Shown here: positions 1 through 8,410 of the stretch, piece after piece
How positions within the stretch are numbered: the stretch's first letter is position 1
How the letters are laid out: each line of letters begins with the position of its first letter
Source: Alkalibacterium subtropicum
Lineage (GTDB): Bacteria; Bacillota; Bacilli; Lactobacillales; Carnobacteriaceae_A
Direction: 5' to 3'
NCBI RefSeq assembly: GCF_900112455.1
Contig: NZ_FOLT01000002.1
Span: 62,001 to 126,000, forward strand
Length of the DNA stretch: 64,000 bases
Notes under the pieces: generated by a model
Seen by the model: the letters and a program-made list of their open reading frames with translations, nothing else
Database searches by the model: none
What the model was told of the DNA's origin: nothing
Program-made: the position numbers and the translations under genes

Positions 1-780
1 TGCGTTTTCGTCGGTCAAGAATAAGAGACCGCCGATCAGTTCTTCAGCTTCACCGAAACGTCCCATTGGTGTGTTGTTCAAGATCTTGTTCGCACGGGCC
101 GTTGGCGTACCGTCTTCGTTGAACAGTAGAGCACGGTTCTGGTTGCTGACCAGGAAGCCAGGTGCGATTGCGTTGACGCGGATACCCACGTGTGAGAAAT
201 GTACAGCCAGCCACTCAGTAAAGTTGGAGATTGCTGCTTTCGCTCCGGAGTATGCCGGGATCTTCGTCAACGGTGTGAATCCGTTCATACTTGAAATGTT
301 CAGTATATTGGCACCTTTTCTGCCGACCATATCTTTAGCAAACACTTGTGTTGGTAAAAGTGTGCCCAGGAAGTTCAAGTTGAATACGAATGAAATACCG
401 TCTTGATCAAGGTCGAAGAACGTCTTCATGTCTTCCAGTCCTTCTGTTTCGTGGAATTCGTTGTCTGTCGTTGCACGGGCATTGTTACCGCCGGCACCGT
501 TAACAAGAATATCCACTTCGCCTAAATCTTTGACTACTGCTTCTTTAGCCGCTACAATACTGTCTTTTTCTAAAACATTACACTTGTATGCGCGGGCTGT
601 TCCACCGGCATTATTGATTTCGTCCGCATAGCCCTGTGCTGCTTCTTCGTTCAAGTCTAAAAGCGCTACTTTAGCGCCTGCTTGAGCGTATTGTTTGGCG
701 AATTCAGAAACTAAAACGCCTCCGGCACCTGTCAAAACGACCACTTTATCTTTAAAATCATGTGCGTGTTGCTTAGTCAT
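1..780 (-). CDS. uxuB: SDR-family D-mannonate (fructuronate) oxidoreductase, 3' end cut by window
   Basis: Short-chain dehydrogenase/reductase reading from an ATG at 780 off the left edge of the window, so the C-terminus is missing. A TGAGG-type Rossmann start follows the first ~15 residues, an NGAGG segment lies near residue 95, and a YSGAKAA segment carries the catalytic Tyr-x-x-x-Lys. An AGGAGG ribosome site sits 6-7 bases before the ATG. It follows uxuA and uxaC at the end of the glucuronate operon, which is where NAD(P)H-dependent reduction between D-fructuronate and D-mannonate is needed. Gram-positive bacteria often use an SDR rather than the long-chain UxuB for this step. The substrate is inferred from context; the SDR fold is clear. 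Confidence 0.8.
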   Translation of the reverse strand, partial: MTKQHAHDFKDKVVVLTGAGGVLVSEFAKQYAQAGAKVALLDLNEEAAQGYADEINNAGGTARAYKCNVLEKDSIVAAKEAVVKDLGEVDILVNGAGGNNARATTDNEFHETEGLEDMKTFFDLDQDGISFVFNLNFLGTLLPTQVFAKDMVGRKGANILNISSMNGFTPLTKIPAYSGAKAAISNFTEWLAVHFSHVGIRVNAIAPGFLVSNQNRALLFNEDGTPTARANKILNNTPMGRFGEAEELIGGLLFLTDENA

Positions 781-807
781 ATTATTTTCCTCCTATGGGT
801 TTGTAGT

Positions 808-1851
808 TTAGTTGCTTGCTTTTTCTACGGCTTCGTATAAGCCGTTTAAATACGTTGCGCCTAATGCACGGTCGTATAAGCCGTAGCCAGGCTTGCCCGT
901 TTCTCCCCAGATCATGCGGCCGTGGTCCGGACGGATCGCACCCTCGAAGTTATGTTCATGCAGGGCCTTGACGACTTCGTACATGTCGATCGATCCCATC
1001 TTAGACAAGTGTGCAGACTCTTCAAACGATTTTCCTTCACCAGTCAGCTTGACGTTACGTGCATGCACAAAGTTTACCCGGTCTTTTTCAAGCATGTCTT
1101 TCAGCATAGCGACGGCGTCGTTTTTCGGATCTGAGGCATAGGAACCGACACAGGCAGTTACACCGTTGTATTTGGAATCATATAAGCCGATGAAACGGTT
1201 AAGAGCTTCTTTATTGGTGATGATACGCGGCAAACCGAAGATGCTGTAAGGAGGGTCATCCGGGTGGATCGCCATCTTGACATCTGCTTCTTCTGCAGTC
1301 GGCATGATCGCTTTGATAAAGTACTCAAGGTTTTCCCAAAGCTTCTCAGTATCGACTTCTTTATATTCATCCATCAGCTGGTTCATTTCTTCAGATGTGT
1401 AGCTTTCGTCCCAGCCTGGAAGTGAAAGTGTACGTGGATCCATTTTGTTGACTTCTTCTTCGTCAAAGATCAATGCGTGTGAACCGTCTTCCAGTTCATA
1501 GTTCAAGTCAGAGCGTGTCCAGTCAAAGACAGGCATGAAGTTATAGCATACAACTGGAATGCCTGCTTCACCTAAGTTGCGCAGCGTCTGCTTGTAGTTT
1601 TCGATATACTTGTCACGGCTTGGTTTACCTAACTTGATATCTTCGTGAACAGGTACGCTTTCGATAACTGAAAGCTCAAGACCTTTATCTTCTACCTGTT
1701 TTTTCAGTTCCTGGATTTTTTCCAAGGGCCAAACCTCACCGACCGGTATATCATAAATAGCAGATACGATCCCTTTCATGTTTGGAATTTGACGAATATA
1801 GTCTAACGATACTGGATCTGAAGTCCCGTACCAGCGGAATGACATTTGCAT
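808..1851 (-). CDS. uxuA: Mannonate dehydratase
   Basis: Dehydrates D-mannonate to 2-keto-3-deoxy-D-gluconate in the cytosolic glucuronate pathway. The 347-residue protein begins MQMSFRWYG and has the family's metal-site segments in order: IHPDDPP, TACVGS, VHARNV and RPDHGRM, which supply the His, Cys, His and Asp ligands. The length fits the shorter Gram-positive form (about 350 residues) rather than the ~394-residue enterobacterial form. An AGGAGG site lies 9 bases before the ATG. It sits between uxaC (50 bp upstream) and the SDR reductase (27 bp downstream) and is almost certainly cotranscribed with them. KDG kinase and aldolase are not in the window. Confidence 0.96.
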   Translation of the reverse strand: MQMSFRWYGTSDPVSLDYIRQIPNMKGIVSAIYDIPVGEVWPLEKIQELKKQVEDKGLELSVIESVPVHEDIKLGKPSRDKYIENYKQTLRNLGEAGIPVVCYNFMPVFDWTRSDLNYELEDGSHALIFDEEEVNKMDPRTLSLPGWDESYTSEEMNQLMDEYKEVDTEKLWENLEYFIKAIMPTAEEADVKMAIHPDDPPYSIFGLPRIITNKEALNRFIGLYDSKYNGVTACVGSYASDPKNDAVAMLKDMLEKDRVNFVHARNVKLTGEGKSFEESAHLSKMGSIDMYEVVKALHEHNFEGAIRPDHGRMIWGETGKPGYGLYDRALGATYLNGLYEAVEKASN

Positions 1852-1901
1852 AGTTCTTTTCCTCCTAATTAGTTACCTTCTATTTTATTAATATCTCAAA
1901 A

Positions 1902-3308
1902 TTATTTTTTAAAGTACTCAATGGCATTGTTATAAGAAACATTCTCGATCAGTTTCTTAAGGAGTTTTTCGTCGTCAGGGAATTTGCCCAGTTCGACTTG
2001 TTCACCGACGAAATTACATAAGATACGACGGAAGTAATCATGTCTTGGATATGAGACGAAACTGCGTGAGTCTGTCAGCATACCGACGAAGTGCATAAGG
2101 AGTCCGTGGTCAGCAAGTGTTTCCATCTGACGGAGCATGCCTTGTTCGGTATCGTTGAACCACCAGCCGGCACCGAATTGCACCTTGCCCTTGATGCCTT
2201 CATCATTGCCCTGGAAGTTTGCGACCGTACTTGCCACGATGTGATTGTACATAGGGTTCAGGTTGTAAACGATCGTTTTAGGCAGCGTGCCGTTTTTGTG
2301 CATGCTGTTCAGCAGGTTGTTCAGTGCGTAGGCGACATCTGTCTGATCATTGATCGAGTCGAAACCGGCATCCGGTCCGATCGCTTCAAATGATCTGGCA
2401 TTGTTGTTGCGGATAGCGCCAAAGTGGATCTGCATGATCCAGCCGCGTTTCGCGTACATCGCTGAAAGGTCTGTCAGCAAACGTGTCAGATACTTGGCTT
2501 TATCTTCTTTTGTGACGTCTTCTTCTGCCAGAGCTTTGACATAGATGGTATCGATCTCTTCATCTGTTGCTTCTGCATAGAGAAGTTCTGTCAGGCCGTG
2601 GTCTGAAGCCAGTGTCCCGCGCTCGTCAAAGTATTCCACGCGTTCTTCGAGCAGAGAAACGAGTTCAGCGTAGCTGTCAGCTGATTTCCCTGTGACCTCT
2701 TTCAGTTTGTTCAGGAAATTCGTGAATTTCTCTTCGCCGATCGCGAAGGCTTCATCCGGACGGAAAGAAGGTGCTACAGTGACATCAAAAGAGTCGTCGG
2801 CTTTGATCTGGTCGTGATACTCAAGAGAATCTGTTGGGTTGTCTGTCGTTCCAATGAAAGCAACATTTGAGTTTTCAACGAGCTTGCGGGCTGTCAATCC
2901 TTCATCACGCAGTTTCGTGTTGGCACGGTCATAAACGTCTTTCCAGTTTTCGCTGGTCAGTAGATCTTCGATACCGAAGTATTTTTTCAGTTCAAGCTGC
3001 GTCCAGTGGAACAGCGGGTTCCCGATAGCAGCTTCAGCTGTCCCGGCCCATGCTTCGAATTTTTCTTCAGGCGAAGCATTTCCTGTCACTTTGTCTTCTG
3101 ATACACCGTTCGCACGCATGGCTCGCCACTTATAGTGGTCGCCGGCCAGCCACAGTTCAGTCAGGTTTTCAAACTGGTGGTCTTCTGCAATCTGCTCAGG
3201 ATCCAAATGACAATGATAGTCGAAGATCGGCAGATCTTTAGCATAGTCGTGGTACAAGTGCTTGGCTACATCATTCTGCAGCATGAAATCGTCATGTATA
3301 AAAGTCAT
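1902..3308 (-). CDS. uxaC: Glucuronate (uronate) isomerase
   Basis: Isomerises D-glucuronate to D-fructuronate (and D-galacturonate to D-tagaturonate), the first intracellular step after glucuronide hydrolysis. The protein has 468 residues, matching the ~470-residue UxaC family. The amidohydrolase-like metal motif YHCH is at residues 31-34, and an HFGAIRNNN segment typical of the family follows in the C-terminal half. A GGAG ribosome site precedes the ATG. It lies 13 bp downstream of the GH2 glycosidase gene, so the operon order is glycosidase, isomerase, dehydratase, reductase. That order follows the reaction sequence except that the reductase comes last. Confidence 0.97.
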   Translation of the reverse strand: MTFIHDDFMLQNDVAKHLYHDYAKDLPIFDYHCHLDPEQIAEDHQFENLTELWLAGDHYKWRAMRANGVSEDKVTGNASPEEKFEAWAGTAEAAIGNPLFHWTQLELKKYFGIEDLLTSENWKDVYDRANTKLRDEGLTARKLVENSNVAFIGTTDNPTDSLEYHDQIKADDSFDVTVAPSFRPDEAFAIGEEKFTNFLNKLKEVTGKSADSYAELVSLLEERVEYFDERGTLASDHGLTELLYAEATDEEIDTIYVKALAEEDVTKEDKAKYLTRLLTDLSAMYAKRGWIMQIHFGAIRNNNARSFEAIGPDAGFDSINDQTDVAYALNNLLNSMHKNGTLPKTIVYNLNPMYNHIVASTVANFQGNDEGIKGKVQFGAGWWFNDTEQGMLRQMETLADHGLLMHFVGMLTDSRSFVSYPRHDYFRRILCNFVGEQVELGKFPDDEKLLKKLIENVSYNNAIEYFKK

Positions 3309-3321
3309 GATTTCGTCTCCT

Positions 3322-5616
3322 TTATTTTTTACTGATTTTGGTCAATTGTCGATTCAGTCGGTTGAGCAGTTTCCGATTCAATGTTTCTTCATCCATAGAG
3401 GCCAGCATATCCAGACTCATACCTGACATCATTTCATACATCGGTGAAGCTTCCATGTCGCCGAAGAACTTGGATAACACAGCTTTCGTCTCTTCGTTTT
3501 CCATAAGCTCAGCGATCTTGTCTTTTGACGAATACACATCATCAGTTATAACGACTTCTTCTTCATTATCATCCATATCCTCTTCTTCAGGCATAGAGAA
3601 CCAGTTGGATACAAGTCCGCCTTCTTCGCTGTCAGGTGCCTTGTAGTATTCTGGAAGTTCCGAAACTTTTTCAAACACAGCCTGGTCGGTACAGCTCCCG
3701 TCTCCAACAATTTTTACAAAAGTCTCATTATCATTTAGAGCAACATTTTCAAATACGACTTTGTGATCGACAACTTTCTGAGTCTCGACTTCCTTGCCGT
3801 CGACGACTAGGGTGACCGACTCACAGTTCGTATACACTTTAAAGTTTGTTTCGTCTCCCACACGTTCGATGTAGCGTTTGCCGGTCAGATGAACGAATTT
3901 CTCAGTCGTCCAGTTGGCTTTGTACATATAAAACGCATCTTTTTTCAGCTTGCGGTCATAGGTGATCAGGCCTTTGTTGTTTCGCCCTTTCACACCGCCT
4001 TCATCACGGATGTTTGCACCGAAATCGAACATGTTCCAGACATAAGTGGCCCAGAGATAAGGACGTTCTGAATACATTTTCCAGACCTTTTCGTGATAGA
4101 GTGCGTGGTATTCTTCGGTGTAATCTTTGACTTTCGGCTCATCCGTGTGATACTCGATGATGCCTTCTGCGCCGTATTCCGAGATACAAAGTGCCGTGTC
4201 AGGGTTTTTCTCATGGAAAGTGTCCATCCACGGTCCGAAGTCTTCCGTTTCACCCATGTACCAGCCGTAATATTTGTTATAGCCGACAACGTCAGTCATG
4301 TAGTTATAGTCGTCCTCATCATCCACGAACATGACATTCGCCAGTGTCGTCAGACGACTCGGGTCTTCTTTCTTGGTCAATTCAGACAGTTTTTTAACAA
4401 CGTCTCTAACTTCCTGAGACTCGCCGCCGATCTGAATCTCATTTTGGACGCCCCAGAAAATAATGGACGGGTGATTGTAGTTCTGACGGATCAGCTCTGT
4501 CATCTGGCTGACGGCATTGGTTCCTTCCAAGTCTGTTTTTGACATGCGTGAGATGAATGGGATCTCAGCCCAGACGACCATGCCTTCCTGATCACAGAGA
4601 TCATAGAAATACTGATCGTGCTGATAGTGAGCCAGTCGGATAGATGTGGCGCCGACTTCTTTGATCAGTTCCATATCTTCTTTGTGCTCTTTTTCAGTGA
4701 TCGCCCAGCCCATGTCTTTTCTGTCCTGATGACGTGACACACCATTCAGCTGCACACGCTTGCCGTTCAGGAAAAAGCCTTTTTGCGGATCGACGTGGAA
4801 ATAACGCAGACCAAAAGGAATCGTCAGTTCATCTATCGTATCGTTGAACTTCTGGACCGTAACTTTAGCCGTGTAATGATACGGATTTGCGATACCGTTC
4901 CATAGCACCGGCTCGTTCAGTTTGAATGGAACGGTGACGGTTTTCCTCCCGTTCGCTTCCATCTGTACATCCTTGGCTCGACTGTTGACGACCTGTCCGT
5001 TTTGATCGAGAATATCGATCCATAAACGGACTTTTTTATCTTCTGTCAAGTCGTTTGCCAGTCCGGTCTCCACTTCAAAGCTGGCTTCGTCGTCTGATAC
5101 ATCCTGCTGCTTGATGTAGACGCCTTTTGAACCGTGATCCATCAAGTCCACGTGCACAGCGCTTGTGAGTACTAGATTAACATCGCGATAGAGACCACCA
5201 TAGAAAGTGAAGTCTGCCATCAGAGGATAGACATCTTCAAATGCTGAGTTGTCCACTTCGACCAGCAGCGTATTTTCTTCACCAAATGTAAAGTGTTCGG
5301 TCAGATCGAAACGGAAGGTCGAATAGCCGCCGCGGTGTTCACCTAAGTGATGGCCATTGATGTACACATTCGTTACACTGTTCGATCCTTCGAATTCGAT
5401 AAACACACGCTGGTCTTTCTTCTCTATAGGAAGGGACAGTGTTTTTTCATACCAGCAGGCCCCGCGGTAGAAATCAAAGCCGTTCGCTCCGTCTACGGCA
5501 TTCCACGTGTGCGGGACGGAGACGTCTGTCCATCCTGATGTTTTCTCAGGATTATTGCTGTCGACTGATTCTTTGGTGAATTTCCAGTCTTTATTTAATG
5601 ATAAAATTTGTCGCAT
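3322..5616 (-). CDS. uidA: GH2 glycosidase, probable beta-glucuronidase with C-terminal extension
   Basis: Retaining beta-glycosidase of 764 residues. The sugar-binding and immunoglobulin-like domains span roughly residues 1-280 and the TIM barrel about 285-580. The acid/base is the Asn-Glu pair at 392-393 (WGVQNEI) and the nucleophile is Glu480 in SEYG. An N-N-K segment at 546-548 aligns with the N-x-K motif that contacts the glucuronate carboxylate in known beta-glucuronidases, although related beta-galactosidases can look similar here. Residues ~660-764 form an acidic linker plus a helical tail absent from the 603-residue E. coli enzyme. There is no signal peptide, so it acts inside the cell. 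Activity on glucuronides is inferred from the downstream uxaC-uxuA-uxuB genes. Confidence 0.82.
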   Translation of the reverse strand: MRQILSLNKDWKFTKESVDSNNPEKTSGWTDVSVPHTWNAVDGANGFDFYRGACWYEKTLSLPIEKKDQRVFIEFEGSNSVTNVYINGHHLGEHRGGYSTFRFDLTEHFTFGEENTLLVEVDNSAFEDVYPLMADFTFYGGLYRDVNLVLTSAVHVDLMDHGSKGVYIKQQDVSDDEASFEVETGLANDLTEDKKVRLWIDILDQNGQVVNSRAKDVQMEANGRKTVTVPFKLNEPVLWNGIANPYHYTAKVTVQKFNDTIDELTIPFGLRYFHVDPQKGFFLNGKRVQLNGVSRHQDRKDMGWAITEKEHKEDMELIKEVGATSIRLAHYQHDQYFYDLCDQEGMVVWAEIPFISRMSKTDLEGTNAVSQMTELIRQNYNHPSIIFWGVQNEIQIGGESQEVRDVVKKLSELTKKEDPSRLTTLANVMFVDDEDDYNYMTDVVGYNKYYGWYMGETEDFGPWMDTFHEKNPDTALCISEYGAEGIIEYHTDEPKVKDYTEEYHALYHEKVWKMYSERPYLWATYVWNMFDFGANIRDEGGVKGRNNKGLITYDRKLKKDAFYMYKANWTTEKFVHLTGKRYIERVGDETNFKVYTNCESVTLVVDGKEVETQKVVDHKVVFENVALNDNETFVKIVGDGSCTDQAVFEKVSELPEYYKAPDSEEGGLVSNWFSMPEEEDMDDNEEEVVITDDVYSSKDKIAELMENEETKAVLSKFFGDMEASPMYEMMSGMSLDMLASMDEETLNRKLLNRLNRQLTKISKK

Positions 5617-5651
5617 TATAATAGTCCTCCATATATGAGTGAGTTAAGGAT

Positions 5652-6494
5652 TTATCTGCTTAATGCTGCTTTAAATTCTCTGATCAGCTGTTCCTGATAA
5701 GCTTTGTCGAAGTCATCATTGACCAGCTTATCTTTTGCTTCTGTTTTAAGTCGTTCCCATGACTCTGCTTCTTTACCGACAACGATCGGGTAATAATGTA
5801 CGCCGTTCTGCTCAGCCGCGTCCAGGTCCCCGGGCGCATCACCGACCATGACGACTTGATGCTCTGATTCATAGTGTTTTTTCAGCTGAGAGATACAGAA
5901 CGCTTTCGAACCGGCTTCCTGTCCAAGCATCACTTCAACATAAGGGGCCAGATCATGCTTCGTCCATTCGTTGTAAACGGCTTCACCATTGGCCGATGAA
6001 ACGATCGCGATGTCTGCGACTTTGCTCAGTTCTGCGAGACCTTCTTTAACGCCGTCAAACGGATGGTCTTCTCCAGAAAGTCCTTCGATACACTCATTCA
6101 CACGGTCGCTCCAAAGCAGCGCTAGCTTCAGCTCTTCTTCACCGGTTTTCTCGATTTCTCTCTGCAGTGAAGGTTTGGATAATTCATCTGATTCTTCGGT
6201 CCATTTTTTTACATGCGCAAGTTCAGGAACATCAAGGCCTTTTTCGTTAGCGATCTCGAAAGATAATGCCAGTCCTTTAAACCGGTTGATGCCTCGTGTC
6301 ATCGAGAACAAGTTGATTTCATTCCAGATTTCTAAAAATTCGTCTTTTACTGAATCGATTTCGAATACGTCAACGGCTCGAGGTCCAAAGCAATGAAAAT
6401 GTTTGATATCCATTGTATCCATGGCACAGCCATCAGAGTCTACACAAACTAAATACTCATGCTTTTTTTCGAACTCTTCTAAACGTTGTTTCAT
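5652..6494 (-). CDS. HAD-superfamily hydrolase, first gene of the glucuronide operon
   Basis: A 280-residue haloacid-dehalogenase-type phosphatase. Motif I is D19-S-D21-G in VCVDSDGCAMDT, with Cys where the usual Thr stands. A SSANGE segment serves as motif II and GDAPGDLDAA as the acidic motif IV. An inserted helical cap of roughly 100 residues lies between motifs I and II. The ribosome site GAGGTG precedes the ATG by 5 bases. It is the promoter-proximal gene, only 35 bp upstream of the GH2 glycosidase and directly behind the palindromic operator. Its place in the operon suggests it removes phosphate from a pathway sugar or a toxic side product, but the sequence does not identify the substrate. 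Confidence 0.78.
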   Translation of the reverse strand: MKQRLEEFEKKHEYLVCVDSDGCAMDTMDIKHFHCFGPRAVDVFEIDSVKDEFLEIWNEINLFSMTRGINRFKGLALSFEIANEKGLDVPELAHVKKWTEESDELSKPSLQREIEKTGEEELKLALLWSDRVNECIEGLSGEDHPFDGVKEGLAELSKVADIAIVSSANGEAVYNEWTKHDLAPYVEVMLGQEAGSKAFCISQLKKHYESEHQVVMVGDAPGDLDAAEQNGVHYYPIVVGKEAESWERLKTEAKDKLVNDDFDKAYQEQLIREFKAALSR

Positions 6495-6520
6495 TTTTTC
6501 ACCTCATAATATCATTATAA

Positions 6521-6540
6521 CTAGTATACTAGTATACTAG
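6521..6540. promoter_or_regulatory. Palindromic GntR-type operator, copy 1 (glucuronidase operon)
   Basis: A perfect 20-bp palindrome, CTAGTATACTAGTATACTAG, lies 27 bp upstream of the HAD gene start. A TATAAT box at 6512-6517 (minus strand) sits between it and the gene, so a bound protein should block transcription. The 19-base string TATACTAGTATACTAGCAT is repeated upstream of both symporter genes. The likely ligands are the two GntR proteins encoded in the same cluster. Confidence 0.75.
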
Positions 6541-6616
6541 CATGAAACCCCTTCACTTACAACACTTATTTAAAGAAAAGTCATAGTCCCTCTTTATTTA
6601 TGATATCACAGAAAGA

Positions 6617-6657
6617 AAACCTCCAATAAATTAGACCCTTTCTAATTATTGGAGGTT
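6617..6657 (-). terminator. Rho-independent terminator after the GH3 gene
   Basis: A 17-18 bp stem (AACCTCCAATAA arm against its near-perfect complement, one bulged base) ends 15 bp beyond the GH3 stop codon. It is followed on the minus strand by TTTTCTTTCT. It separates the GH3/symporter unit from the HAD-led glucuronidase operon. Confidence 0.85.
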
Positions 6658-6671
6658 ATTCCTAATTTGAT

Positions 6672-8393
6672 TTAAAGTTTAGCCTGCCACTTGTTAGTCC
6701 AGACATTTTCATTAGGAACGCCTTTGAACTCAGATTTCCCTTCTAGTTTGTCGATCAGCTGTCTGATCGTTTCTTCATTATCATGATAAGCATTGATATA
6801 AGTCTTGACCATCGTTGCGTCATGCAGGTGTGTCGTATAGTTCAACGACACGAACACTGTCGGCACTTCATGAACGAACCAAGGGACTTCATTGGACATC
6901 GCTACCGTCCACTGAATACGGTAGTTGTTCTGGGCACCATAGCCCACGACATTAGCTACTTCAAGCGCCAGATCGACATTTTCACGGTAGTCGAGTGTGC
7001 GTCCTTTAACGCGGGAGTTCCCGTCATTGAATGTGACTTCATAACCGCGATGTTCAAGTTCTTCTTTAATGAAGGTTACTGTTTCGTCACTGGTTGCCAT
7101 CATGCCGCCTTTTTCTCCTTCAAGGTAATACAGGCGGATACGTCGGTGCGTTTCCGGACTGATCGGCAGGTTGTCCTTGGTATCTTTGACTAACGTGATC
7201 CCTTTGTCTGCAGCACCTTTTCGCATCTCAAGGTGTTCATCACTGCCAATCACTTTGAGGTCTTCTTCTGACTTCAGCAGTGTGCCTGCTTCTTTTTTCT
7301 CGTGCAGGTTCAATTTCGCCTTCAATCCCAGGATACGACGCAACGCATCAGTCATACGTTCCTCAGTTATCACGCCATTCTGGTACCCTTTAAGCATGAA
7401 GTTAAAGTCTTCTTCGATATTATTGAAGAACAGGAACATGTCACAGCCGGCCGCGATCGACTGCGGCACGTAGTCTTCGCGTCGCATGGCAGCTGTCATC
7501 CCGAGCATATGAGAGGCATCCGTGATCACCATGCCGTTGAAATCCAGCTTTGTTTTCAAAAGATCCTGGATCAGTTCAGGAGCCAAGGTGGCCGGAAGGA
7601 TGTCTTTGTCTTCCAGTGATGGATCAAGAGCTTTCTGATACTCCGGCAAAGCGATATGCCCGGCCATGATCATTTCGACACCGTTGTCGATGTGATGACT
7701 ATACACACGCCCGAAAGAATCTTCCCATTCGTCGACTGACAGTTCATTTACGCCTAATACTAGATGCTGATCTCGTTCTTCCGTGCCGTCACCCGGGAAG
7801 TGCTTGATGCACTGGATGACTTCACTCTGGGTCAGTCCTTCCAAGTAGGCTGTGGTGTATTTGATGACATCGTCCGCATTCGTTCCATAAGCGCGCGTAT
7901 TGACGATCGTGTTGCGCCAGTTTTTGAGGATATCTACACAGGGATCGAAGTTGACGTTGGCACCAAGTGCTGTTTCTTCTCGTCCCGAGACATAACCGGC
8001 ATCATAAGCCACTTTGGTATCTCTGGAAGCCTCAGCCTGAGCCCCTGAGGCAATATACGTTCCATCGCTCGTGGCGCCGTTCCCGCCCGCATCGCAGTTG
8101 GCAGCTACCAGCAGAGGAATATCAGATTTTTTCTGCAGCGAATTGATGAGTTCCTGGATCTCTTTTGAGGTACTTCCGTGATAGCGGGCCCCTCCGATAT
8201 GGAACCGTTCGATGATTTCTTCATTGGTGAAATCATTCCCGCTGAACTTGTCTTCTCCAAAGAAAAAGAGGTTAGTAAAGAGCTGACCCACTTTTTCTTC
8301 ATCAGACATATTTTTTATTGTTTCTTCGACCCAGCTGATTTGACTTTCATCAAGCTGATAAGGTTTCTTTGTTAAGTCGACTAATCTAGGCAT
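6672..8393 (-). CDS. GH3 glycosidase, NagZ-like beta-N-acetylhexosaminidase
   Basis: Cytosolic glycoside hydrolase family 3 enzyme of 573 residues without signal peptide. The loop KHFPGDG (197-203) is followed by Asp208-Gln209-His210, the Asp-x-His dyad that distinguishes NagZ-type N-acetylhexosaminidases from GH3 glucosidases. Asp292 in VITDASHM is the predicted nucleophile. The first loop has Asp where NagZ usually has the second His (KHFPGHG). The start has no good Shine-Dalgarno sequence. It begins 17 bp after the symporter stop codon, so it is probably translated by coupling. Sharing an operon with a glucuronide-type symporter suggests release of N-acetylhexosamine from oligosaccharides that also contain glucuronate. 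Exact specificity is uncertain. Confidence 0.78.
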   Translation of the reverse strand: MPRLVDLTKKPYQLDESQISWVEETIKNMSDEEKVGQLFTNLFFFGEDKFSGNDFTNEEIIERFHIGGARYHGSTSKEIQELINSLQKKSDIPLLVAANCDAGGNGATSDGTYIASGAQAEASRDTKVAYDAGYVSGREETALGANVNFDPCVDILKNWRNTIVNTRAYGTNADDVIKYTTAYLEGLTQSEVIQCIKHFPGDGTEERDQHLVLGVNELSVDEWEDSFGRVYSHHIDNGVEMIMAGHIALPEYQKALDPSLEDKDILPATLAPELIQDLLKTKLDFNGMVITDASHMLGMTAAMRREDYVPQSIAAGCDMFLFFNNIEEDFNFMLKGYQNGVITEERMTDALRRILGLKAKLNLHEKKEAGTLLKSEEDLKVIGSDEHLEMRKGAADKGITLVKDTKDNLPISPETHRRIRLYYLEGEKGGMMATSDETVTFIKEELEHRGYEVTFNDGNSRVKGRTLDYRENVDLALEVANVVGYGAQNNYRIQWTVAMSNEVPWFVHEVPTVFVSLNYTTHLHDATMVKTYINAYHDNEETIRQLIDKLEGKSEFKGVPNENVWTNKWQAKL

Positions 8394-8410
8394 TCAAATC
8401 TGCTCTTTTC

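Noticed and set aside
4093-4542. 149-residue plus-strand ORF inside the GH2 gene, and similar long antisense ORFs elsewhere
   Set aside because: These are shadows in the opposite strand of clearly conserved genes and lack ribosome sites.
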